A DNA stretch of 64,000 nt. It comes from Gautieria morchelliformis (lineage: Eukaryota; Basidiomycota; Agaricomycetes; Gomphales; Gomphaceae). The position numbers were made by a program, and so were the translations under genes. Position 1 is the first letter of the stretch. The number at the start of each line of letters is the position of its first letter. Where the stretch lies: contig WHVA01000067.1 of the NCBI GenBank assembly GCA_015179125.1, positions 124,001 through 188,000 on the forward strand, written 5' to 3'. Of this stretch, positions 21,554-31,120 are shown piece after piece. The notes beneath the pieces are model-generated. The model did not search any database and was not told the origin of the DNA. It saw nothing but the letters and a program-made list of their open reading frames with translations.

Positions 21554-21951
21554 TACGTGCTTTGGTTCGGTTTGAATAGCGTTACAATAATCTGGCGGGC
21601 TGACACGATCGTGTCAGTGGGGATCCTGTTGGAATCTAAGGATCTGACGCGGCACAGCTCGGCACTTCGGTGCGATCACGCGACTCGGCAATTCAATTCG
21701 CAAGGGGAGGAAAATGTAAAATGTACAGAAAGTGTGAAGGTGGACAAAGGACTCGGAGAGGGCAAAGCATCTAACGGACAATACGTGGTTTGTAAGGCAG
21801 GGACCGAATTATTGAATCAATTAACGAATTTGCGATCACTCTTGATATCCTATCTTAGCCCTGTAGATTCGATCAAGGTACTCGACCCGCTCACACACCT
21901 ACATGACATCCTTCATCAGGATAATGGGTGGTGTTTTCCAATTAAAGACCC

Positions 21952-22320
21952 GTCCTAGCCCGAGCCGGGACGCTAAAAAGATGAAGACAGGACGGGACAA
22001 GCCGCGGCGCTGAGGCCGTCCCGGGATCGAGCCGGAGCGGCTACCGCGAGACAGCAGCAACAGATGCAATACGTCACGTGGTCCAGCAAATCACCCTTTT
22101 TGGTCATCACCGAAAATCGCAGCACCCACTCGTCACACGATTTTCCCCACACTGACAATTTCTGCGTGCTCACTCGATTTTCTCTTCCTGCATACAGCTT
22201 GTCGACGCGTACACGCCTCCACGGGGTCACAGACTCTAGGTTTTCCGGCACTCGTTTGTATTATTGCATCTTCGATTTACGCTGATGCTCTCCCACTCGA
22301 TTTTCTACACCTGCACACAC
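21952..22320 (+). repeat. 369-bp dispersed repeat, copy B
   Basis: It is the CpG-richer partner of 16086-16454. The bases between the MFS stop codon and this repeat (21554-21951) hold no recognisable gene. Confidence 0.8.
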
Positions 22321-23277
22321 TCATATTCCCGATTCTGCGCATGCACCCAGTTCACATGCCGCAAGCTGGGCTCGAAGGTGCTTGTATAATCAAATGCGTC
22401 TTGCTCCCGACCTCCAGCAGCGCGCGGAGAATAAAGCCTGAGGCCAGAGGTGTAGTAACAACACGTGCTATGCTCAATGCTTCTGAACAGACCAATCTTT
22501 CCATGGGAATGTCTATGCTTAATCGATAATCACTCATAGCTTGTCTTCCTGGCGACATATCCTGGTGGATTCTCCTCCTCGAACAGTACGCAAAGAGCGT
22601 GTTTGATCTAGTCGGCACTCTCCGGCCGGAGCCGCGTGTGCGATGTCTCCTCCACCTGCCTGTGCACGACTTATTCTTGAGCGCAGAGCTCGCCCATATG
22701 GCAGAAGCTGATGGACGACCCCGCGCACTGCCTCACGCTTACCCCGTCCATCTCCGCCCACCGGCACACCCTGACGAGTGGAAGGCGCTCTACAAAAGGC
22801 TGGCTATATTACTTTAACTTATGGTGGGTGTTGATCACGTTGCGATCTCAAGGTAAGTGTGTTAATGTTTCTGTGAGTCATGGCGGGCGTATGCACCTTG
22901 CAAAAAGCGGGAGCATGTACCTTGCACAAAGCGGCATCCAGCGGCCATTAAGGAGAGATGCCCCTCGTAGAATGACACAGTTCTTGTCGCGTACCAAAGG
23001 CCGTTGCAGTGAGTTACTAATTGCCGGTGTCGATGAAATGTAAAATTATAATCATGTTCTTGTTTGTTGTCAAAATTCCGCGAAGATTAGCAAAACAGGA
23101 CAAACTATTTTCGTTAGCATAACGTTCCATGTGTACAGTACGTAGCGTACGAAGCTGTCCACATACTTAGTCGGACCCGACTTAATTGAGGCAGTTGCTT
23201 GTGACAAATGTGACTCGGCTCCGATAGGGAAGCCAGGCCAGTCTGCCTGACAACTCATTCCTCTTCCCACTACCGTC
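22321..23277. other. Upstream region of the G-alpha gene, no recognised gene
   Basis: Short frames on both strands (22341-22529 and 22599-22817 plus, 22352-22618 minus) have no known motif. A GGTAAGTGTGTTAATG donor-like site at about 22853 resembles one at 17415, hinting at a shared decayed sequence. The last 200 bases should hold the G-alpha promoter; no clear TATA box was seen. Confidence 0.35.
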
Positions 23278-25568
23278 ATGCTCGCCGCCGTTCGCGACCG
23301 TCGTGCGTCCGACCCCCTTACTGCTGCTCTTCAGCCGCCGCCCGACGAGACCCCTTCAGCGCGCGAAGCTCGGCTGGCTAGCGAACGCGAAGCTAAGAAG
23401 ATCAGCGACGGTATCGACGAGCAGCTCCGCCAGGAGAAGGAAGCCCGCAAGGCAAAGCTCAAAGGCCGCAAACAGATCAAGGTACTACTTCTGGGCCAGA
23501 GCGAGAGCGGGAAAAGCACCACCCTTAAGCGTGAGTTTCCGCCGATTGAATCACCCCTGCATACCCGGCTTGCTTGCTTAATGGACCGGTCCAGAATTTC
23601 AGCTGGCGTACACTCCCAATGCCTTTCGCGAGGAGCGTCTAGCGTGGCGGTCCGTCATTTACCTCAATCTCGTTCGTTCTGTTCGCAGGATCATCGACGC
23701 CCTCTCTCCTGTCGACCCATCCGACAGCCCCACCGGCTCTGACCCAGCAGATGAAGATGAACCATACGTAGGCCGTCCATCCACTTCCCAGGGTTCAGCA
23801 ACGACCTCTGCGCTGTTCTCCTCTCAACCCTATGTGGAGCTCAAAGCCCGCCTCGAACCTCTTCTCGTGCTTGAGGAAAAGCTCATCAAGCTACTCGCAG
23901 GCGGTGATGACGATGAGGCCACGCAGCTGGCTTGGCCTGCACCCCCCGATGGCGCTGCTATGTCCAAGGACCGGCCACCAACACCAAGTAACAGTAAAAG
24001 TGAAGTTTCACTCAATACGCGGCACAACTGGAAAAGGGCGCTTAATAAACTCGCATTGGGAAGCAAAAATGGTGCGTGGTGCTAGTCGTGGTACGGCCAC
24101 ATGGGAGAATGCTGAACATGTCTTCTAGACTCATCGCCTTCAGAATTGGATGGGTGGTGGAACGACCCTTCTGATCCTGGCCATGTTCTGGACCAGTGCC
24201 GACCTGATCTCGAGAAGCTTTGGGGCGATGAGGCTGTGCAGGCAGAGTTAAAGAGGAAACGCTTGCGGCTCGAGGAGAGCTCCGGCTTGTAAGTGTGCAG
24301 TCGCGCTTGTTATTCAGGCGATTGCAAGGACTCACCTTATGCCATGATATAGCTACCTAGACTCGTTGCCGCGTATAACCTCGTTGCGGTACGTGCCGTC
24401 GGACGATGATGTCCTGAAGGCGCGGTTGAAGACGCTTGGCGTGGTCGAGCATATGTTTTCTTTGGAGACGGGAAAAGAGCGGGGTGTGGATTGGAAGATT
24501 TATGACGTTGGAGGGTACGTCTCCCTGTGCTGATACGAGGATTCTAATCCCAAGATATAACTTCCCAGTGCACGAAGTCAAGTACGTCTACGATCGTTGA
24601 CTCGCTATTCATGACTTGAGCCTTAGCGGATCGTCTGCAGCGTCAAGCTTGGGCACCTTACTTCGAAGACAGTACGCCTGCTTTTTTTTGTCGGTCTTGT
24701 GAGGAACTCACGCTTGCCTGTCGATCAGTGAATGCACTTATCTTCCTCGCACCTATATCTGCTTTTGATCAGGTGCTTGCCGAGGCATGTTGTCTTCCTG
24801 CTTGTATTGCCGCGACCCATGCTTATCCCTCATCAGGATCCACGCGTAAATCGCGTAGAGGATTCCCTCCTGCTCTGGCGCTCCGTGGTGGCCAATAAAC
24901 TCCTTTCCAATGTTAACATCATTCTTTTCTTAAACAAGTGTGATTTATTAAAGGTGGGTGGACACTAGTTTGTGTCCGTAAAATCGACATTCTTGGCCTT
25001 GGCGGCCGTCGTCGTTGTGCTGATCAAGCTTGACATCTCGTCATACAATGAATGGCACTGTCTTCTTTTCGTGCTTTTGTTCCTCGCATGTCGGCTTTGC
25101 CCAGGTTCCGTGATCTGACGTCCCTGTGGTAGGCCAAGCTTGAAGCCGGCGTGCGCCTAAATCAGTATATGACTTCCTATGGTGACCGTCCGAACGACCA
25201 CGAAGCTGTATCGAAATGTAAGCTCGTTCTGACGCTACTTCCATAACCTTTCCTGATGCATCGTCTCCCTGCAGATTTCCGCAATAAATTCCTAGCACTT
25301 AACCAATCTTATTCACCAAACCCCGATCGGGAGGTATACCGTACGTAATGATACGAACTCTGCGCTGGCGGCGTACTCACTAGCGTTCTTGTAATTCGTA
25401 GTGCATCTCACAGCTGTGACGGATACACGGAGAACATCGTCCATTATTTCAAACGGTACGTGGTTGACTGCTTTACTCTATATGGTTGCAATACTGCAAT
25501 ACCTGACCATCGTGACAGTGCGGGACATTATACTGCGTGACGATCTGAAAGGTGTCAAGCTTCTGTGA
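23278..25568 (+). CDS. Atypical heterotrimeric G-protein alpha subunit
   Basis: Twelve exons form one frame: 23278-23530, 23595-24071, 24129-24288, 24353-24514, 24569-24581 (13 bases), 24641-24671, 24729-24784, 24837-24953, 25133-25217, 25275-25340, 25402-25455, 25519-25568. G-protein motifs in order: P-loop LLLGQSESGKST, switch I KARLKTLGVVEH, switch II DVGGARSQRQAW, guanine-binding FLNKCDL and TAVTDT, C-terminus LKGVKLL. A long acidic and Ser-rich insert lies between P-loop and switch I. The N-terminus MLAAVRDRR lacks the usual MGxxxS myristoylation signal. The glutamine of the canonical GGQ is alanine, which is expected to slow GTP hydrolysis and is, from memory, shared by an expanded agaricomycete subfamily. 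One intron appears to be GC-AG (24785-24836). It would act in receptor signalling at the membrane. Confidence 0.9.
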
Positions 25569-26101
25569 CCCACTCGGTGTTTCTTGTGGGGCTAGGCACG
25601 GGACTTATGATGTTATCTGTATATCATTGGAGGTGTTCATATCTTTTCTTTTGCAGGTCCTTCATGGACATTTCCCTCGTCATGATTGACCTTTATTTGT
25701 CTCTGTTTTGTGCTGCCTAGCTGAATGTGATGATGCTGATTTACCAGTGGTCTGAGACTCACTTGTCGAAGGAACGTGATTATATTACTATTCGAGCCAT
25801 GACTCCTTTACTGTATGCTTTGAAATTCATATCCCACGACATCATTGCAATATTCTGCGCTGTACGTACCATGACTGTCACATGTCATGCACGGTCTGCA
25901 TGCAGTCGAGGCCCTGGCCGCATTCAGAGGTTTGGCATGAGTCTCCACCTTCAGTCTCTGCGGATTAGTTTCGATGATCGAGTGTTCATTGGAGGAACTT
26001 CAAATTCAAGATCCGATCCCATCCGAAATGTTAGGCTCGTTCTTCAATCCCATGTAACCTGTATGCATGAGGCCGTAGCTATACAGAGCTATACAGAGCT
26101 A
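25569..26101. other. 3' region of G-alpha gene, no recognised gene
   Basis: It contains a short plus-strand frame (25727-26107) without known motifs. Its end carries a small tandem duplication (CTATACAGAGCTATACAGAGCT) directly beside the TIR element that follows. Confidence 0.4.
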
Positions 26102-27014
26102 AGATAGAAGTCATCTTAAACTGGCACCCCTTACATAAGCTGAGCACAGTCCAACGGCGAGCTCAATAACACTCGAAGGCAAACACTTTTTGCCAAATGG
26201 CTTCCTAGAGTCTCTTTGGGACATGTCTACCTACAATCCTTAGGAGAGACTTAGGATATATCTATATTTATTGAGGAGATATATAGCATCCAAAATGTGA
26301 CATAGAAAAAATACCAAATTATTTTTCTGATGTCCTAGAATGATTTCCTGCAATTTCGGTTTTTGGACCGATGGAATTTGGCGGTCACGTGATAGGTCAC
26401 GTGACCTATTTGTCAGCCTTTCGAACCTTTGGACGACGCACGGAAAAAGCTTCAAACCACTCTGGGGCCTTGCTACACATTTCTACTGCTTAAATCAGGG
26501 TTTAGGTAGGTACAACCTTACACTAGGTGAGTTCCACTGCAGGCCGCTTGCTTAGTCGTCACTTTGACCGCCCGGCAGGTTGTGCTTGACCCCATTCACA
26601 CATTCAGGCCTCAGGGATTGCGGCTGTCTAGATGATGTCCCCTTTGTACAGATTCAGAGGTGTGTGAGAATTGTTTCCTATCAGCAGATTCTAACTCCTC
26701 AACAGGGATGCTAATAGGTTGGCCTGATTTATAGATGCCTACAAAAAAGGGTTGAATGGGGCACAAGCTGTCTGGGAAAACCGTAAATACCATGCCCATC
26801 ATACTTTACCTCCAAACATTATGTCTGAGTTGGACAAGGAATTCATGTAATATAATTCAATGTCACTAATTATATTATAGAACATGTCATTGCACCAAGG
26901 TGCCTTCTGAAAGGGGAAAAAAAAAAAAAAAAGTCCCCAAGGCGAGGATTTGGCGCATCACGTGACCTAAGCGCCCGCTTACATAAAGGTGCCAGTTTAA
27001 GATGACTTCTATCT
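26102..27014. mobile_element. Non-autonomous TIR element, TA target site
   Basis: The ends are inverted copies of about 27 bases beginning AGATAGAAGTCATCTTAAAC and running to TGGCACC. TA dinucleotides flank both ends (26100-26101 and 27015-27016), as for Tc1/mariner-type elements. The 913-bp body has no transposase; it contains two CACGTGAC motifs near 26382-26405, another near 26959, and an 18-base A run at 26917. It fits a deleted or MITE-like element. Confidence 0.7.
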
Positions 27015-27224
27015 TAAGTGTGCCATGCCTGCTTTATATGTAGCCCTATTACAAGTTGCCGCGGCCATGCTAGTGGACTCCATAAATGACCGGGACTTCA
27101 AGTCTACCGGGCTATTTCCATTGAGCTTATAAGATATCCAAACGCTATGAACAAATCTCGGTTTCCCCTGATTTAGTAAGGGAACACGGCGCTGGAGGAT
27201 ATCGGGCACGGCAGAACGGCGGAA

Positions 27225-28692
27225 GTTACAGCCGTTTGCACGTCCTGCTTTTTCAGCCGTTTTGTAGCTACGGACACCCCCTGATTTTTCCGTTACAACT
27301 AGACCTTGTCTTAGCTAGCTTCCTTAATCAAAACCTCTAAGAAAGTCATCATCCACACTCTCACGAAGAGCTTTTAGCTCGGGAGGCCGTCGTTCATCGG
27401 GTGCCGCCACCAGGCCTCTTCCAGCCCTTGGGTGATTTTTCTGAAGCTCCTACGCAATTTCATCACACCGGGCCTCTTAGAAACTGGAGTTCTGGTCCTG
27501 ACTGAGGTTATCACGAAGAGCTTTTGGCATTATCTCATTTCTGGTGAGTGGAGCCGTGGTTTTGGGGCTTGGGGCGTCAACTCAATGTTTTTTCTGTTAC
27601 AATTAGGCCTTGTCTTAGCTAGCTTCCTTAATCAAAAGCTCTAAGAAAGTCATCATCCACACTCGCACGAAGAGCTTTTAGCTCAGGAAGTCGTTGTTCG
27701 TCAGGTGTCGCAACCAGGCCTCTTCCAACCCTTGGGGGGCTTTCTGAAGCTCCTACGCAATTTCGTCACACCGGGCCTCTTAGAAACGGGAGATCTCATC
27801 CTGGCTGAGGTTATCACGAACAAATTTGGCATTATCTCATATCTGGTGAGTGGAAACGTTGTTTCAGGCCCAGCGTCAGCTCAACGTTCTCTAAGTGTTC
27901 CCATGCTTTGTGGTGTTTGATTCTGGATTGAGGAGGTGCAGGGCTGGTCCAGTCACAGTGGATAGTAGGTATAGGACTGTATCTACTGAATTTCTAACAT
28001 GAATGCAGCTTTTGCTCAATGTTTCTGGCGCTTGGCACGGTGTTTCTCGCTGCTTCTTTGCTTCAAAATGAACTGCTTCCTTCAACATGGCTCAGGCAAT
28101 AGGCATGCATCTTAGGGACAATGAGCCCATCTGCAAGCTGTGAGATCCTAAATAGCCTTGTCCTTGGAGCGGCAGGGTATGTGGCATGAAGACATGGCCA
28201 TCACGACTGAACGGACCCTGCTCCAGTTCAGCCAACCATTCTTCAACATGGGGGAGAGAGTGTGGGATCCTCACGTAAAATAGAGCAAAACTAGACTCAA
28301 TTTACTCCCCTGAGACACCTGAGAACCACTCAGGAGGACCTTCCATGCTCCTGCAACACGATAATGCCAAAAACTCTTCGTGATAATCTCAGTCAGGACC
28401 GGCACTCCAGTTTCTAAAAGGCCCGGTGTGGTGAAATTGCGTAGGAGCTTCGGAAAAATCGCCCAAGGGCTGGAAGAGGCCTGGTGGCGGCACCCGATGA
28501 ACGACAGCCTCCCGAACCAAAAGCTCTTCGTGAGAGTGTGGATGATGACTTTCTTAGAGGTTTTGATTAAGGAAGCTAGCTAAGACAAGGTCTAGTTGTA
28601 ACGGAAAAATCAGGGGGTGTCCATAGCTACAAAACGGCTAAAAAAGCAGGATGCGCGTCGGAGTCCAGACTTGACTGCAAACGGCTGTAACT
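27225..28692. mobile_element. Foldback-like element with long inverted arms
   Basis: The left arm (about 27225-27540) reappears as reverse complement at 28360-28692; landmarks are GTTACAACTAGACC, TTGTCTTAGCTAGCTTCC and GAAGCTCCTACGCAATTTC. A further direct copy of the inner arm lies at 27590-27855, so the left side is duplicated. A unique centre of about 500 bases remains. Terminal sequence and target duplication could not be fixed. No transposase is seen. Confidence 0.65.
27891..28274 (-). pseudogene. Unique ORF remnant in the centre of the foldback element
   Basis: The minus-strand frame reads RIPHSLPHVEEWLAELEQG, then FSRDGHVFMPHTLP, and after one in-frame TAG (28092-28094) continues LKEAVHFEAKKQRET to SCIHVRN. 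The continuity of one frame across a single stop suggests a coding fragment of unknown origin held between the arms. Confidence 0.3.
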
Positions 28693-29500
28693 TGGGCATG
28701 ACTGAGTGATATCGGAGGTCAAACGGCAATGTCGGAAAATCCCGAATTACCTGATCAGGCCGACAGGCCTGATCCAGCCGTCGGTATCCTGACAGGGCCT
28801 GATCAAGTGCTGCAATTACATGGCCAATCAATGTTTCCAGCTTCCTTAAGGTAGTACAACTCTGCCTTACACTACTCTCCATATTGTAATGTTATTTCCC
28901 ATTGTAAAGGCATGCAAAATACTGAGTGTTTGACCAAGTGTCAATGTTTAGTCACACATCACAGACTAGCCTTGGCACTACCCAGACACAGAGGCATATT
29001 TCACCAGCATGCCCTTTATTAATACTCATTGACTTGAGACTAAGTCACAACTTAAGATATATATATTAGGTAAATACTAAAATCTATTGACAGGTGGGGT
29101 GCACATGCGCATGATGTTAAGTTTTTGGAGCAGACCTTGAGTGTTAACTTTGTGTTTGTCTGAGCTCTGTCAAACATGTAAGGAAATCTAACTAGGCCTG
29201 ACTTAAATATCTTGAGAGCAAGCTTACTAATGTTCTAGTAGCTTCTAGCGCTTGTGTACTCCAACACATGAGATGTGCTGCAGCCTCACATGTGTATGGG
29301 GGAGGTATGTGGGCATCACATGTTGTGGTGGTGCTGTGAGGGTGGAGGGGGAGGTGAGTGGTGCACATTGGGGTGGGCAGTGGCATTGCATGCTGGGATT
29401 GTGGCACATGTGCATAGATAGAGGTGTAATGGCATATGTATGCATATGCATACAGGTGGAGGTGGAGGCAAGTAGGGAGGTGTACGTGTGTTCATGTGTG
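28693..29500. other. Stretch without a recognised gene
   Basis: It holds a small perfect hairpin (GATCAGGCC GACA GGCCTGATC, near 28753) with further GGCCTGATC copies close by, and from about 29270 onward a strongly G/T-biased strand. No coding region is supported. Confidence 0.45.
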
Positions 29501-29620
29501 GTGTACATGGAGGTGGTGTACGTGGAGGTGGTGTATGTGGAGGTGGTGTACGTGGAGGTGGTGTACATGGAGGTGGTGTACGTGGAGGTGGTGTACGTGG
29601 AGGTGGTGTATGTGGAGGTG
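29501..29620 (+). repeat. 15-bp minisatellite, eight units
   Basis: Eight consecutive units of GTGTAYRTGGAGGTG, varying only at the two middle pyrimidine/purine positions. Because 15 is a multiple of three, every frame is open and yields artificial repeats; no real protein is implied. The surrounding 29270-29840 shares the G/T-rich bias. Confidence 0.92.
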
Positions 29621-29842
29621 GTGTTGTCATTGTCATCCATATGCATGCTGGGGTGTATGGAGGTGGTGCACGTGAAGACTGGGGGTGGAAGTGGCAGTGT
29701 CATCGTGTGCATATGCAGTAAGTGTGGAGGTTGTTGGGGGTGGAGGTGACCATGTTGTCATCATCACACATGCATGTGAGGGTGTATGTAGGTTGTGCAC
29801 ATGGATATCATCAGGTGGAGGTGGAGGGTTGTGGCTGGAGTC

Positions 29843-30924
29843 TGTAAGGGCAACCCACATGCATTGCAGGGATCACACAATCACATGAGCTGACAGAGGG
29901 GAAATCCAAAGTATATACATAAATAGGTAGAATACACAATAAAAGGGATTCTCGCCTGACAGAGGGGAAATCTGGAGAGAAAAGTATAAGGATCCCTACT
30001 GCCAGTGTGCCTACATTACATTACACTCAACCACAGTCAGGGGCATCACTTGGTACTCACCAGTGACCCTGTCTTCCCCTGGCCTCCCTGACCCCTGGAT
30101 GCTGTGTACTATGTGAGACACTTCACTTCTGATGTTGTTCCAAAAGTGGAAGTATGGAAGTAGAGTAGAGGTGGAGAAGTGAGTGGAGCTGGCAGAAGTG
30201 CTTCTGGAAGTGGAAGCTGAAATCAGAGCAAGTGGAAATTGGAGCAGTGTCAGAACTGGAAAAGGAGGTGTCCCCTGATATCAGCCAGACTTGAAGAACA
30301 ACATCATACAGTGGATCCAGGCCTGATCCAACTGGAAGAGGTCTTCACAAAAAGATATACAAAGCACTGGTATTGAGGAAGGCTTGCCCTTGTTGAAGTC
30401 AAATGGTGTTCCTGGCTTGATCCTTATATGACTGGGCCTCAATTCTGGTCTCCCAACATCTTCTAACTTCCAAGCCCCTCAGACTCCTCACTGTGCACTT
30501 CTTCTCTTCTCAGTGATGTCAGGGAGACCCACTCCTGATGGTATTTCTGGCCTCAGCTTCAATCCTGACCTGAGGTCTGGAACTGACCCGAGCACCTTCC
30601 AAGGGCCAAGCTGAGTTCTCAAACCTTCAGCTTCAGCAACCATCCCACAGTGGTGCCAAGGTTGTGGGTTGAATCATGTGTGTTAGGTGAGTGCCGTGGA
30701 GGTTACAGACTTGTGTCAGGAGTGGAGGGGGTGTCCCTGACTTTGATCAGGGGCATGAAGTCTATAGGTAGTGTGCTGGTAGTGAAGATCCTTAGCTTCT
30801 CCTCTTTGGATCCTCCTCTACCAGGTGAGTTGTATGTCATGTAGATAGCTCTTAATCATACTTATTTAGATCCTCCTCTACCAGACCACATGACTTCTGC
30901 TGTCTAGGGAGAGTTGCCCTTACA
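29843..30924. repeat. Candidate long LTR or terminal-repeat element (1082 bp)
   Basis: It starts TGTAAGGGCAAC and ends with the exact inverse GTTGCCCTTACA. The ends resemble the GTTGCCCTCACA end of the gypsy LTRs in this window. Inside are a duplicated GACAGAGGGGAAATC (29894 and 29956) and a duplicated GATCCTCCTCTACCAG. The 5-base flanks do not match (GAGTC, AGTGA), so a clean solo LTR is not proven. No ORF of note. Confidence 0.5.
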
Positions 30925-31120
30925 AGTGAGATGTCTGTTAGCCTGTTGTCTAACTTTGCCAAAATAGTGTTTCTATCACATTGGCCTTCATCTGGCTAGT
31001 CCACACTCTATATTCTAAATACACTGGGATGATCCATCTCAGAAATTCTCTAATAGTGGCTGTCAGGTCATTGCATACTTTGGAAATGTAAGAATTACAT
31101 GCTGGAAACACTACAAGGGA

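Noticed and set aside
26917..26934. 18-base A run as a retroposon tail
   Set aside because: It lies inside the TIR element between GGGG and a TCCCC, without target duplication or 5' body of a LINE or SINE.
27432..27920. Two similar plus-strand frames (LKLLRNFITPGLLETG type)
   Set aside because: They are translations of the duplicated foldback arm and have no homology that I recognise to a protein.
29252..29749. Long open frames on both strands over the minisatellite
   Set aside because: The 15-base period keeps all frames open; the translated VVYVE or TPPPR repeats are a by-product of the tandem array.
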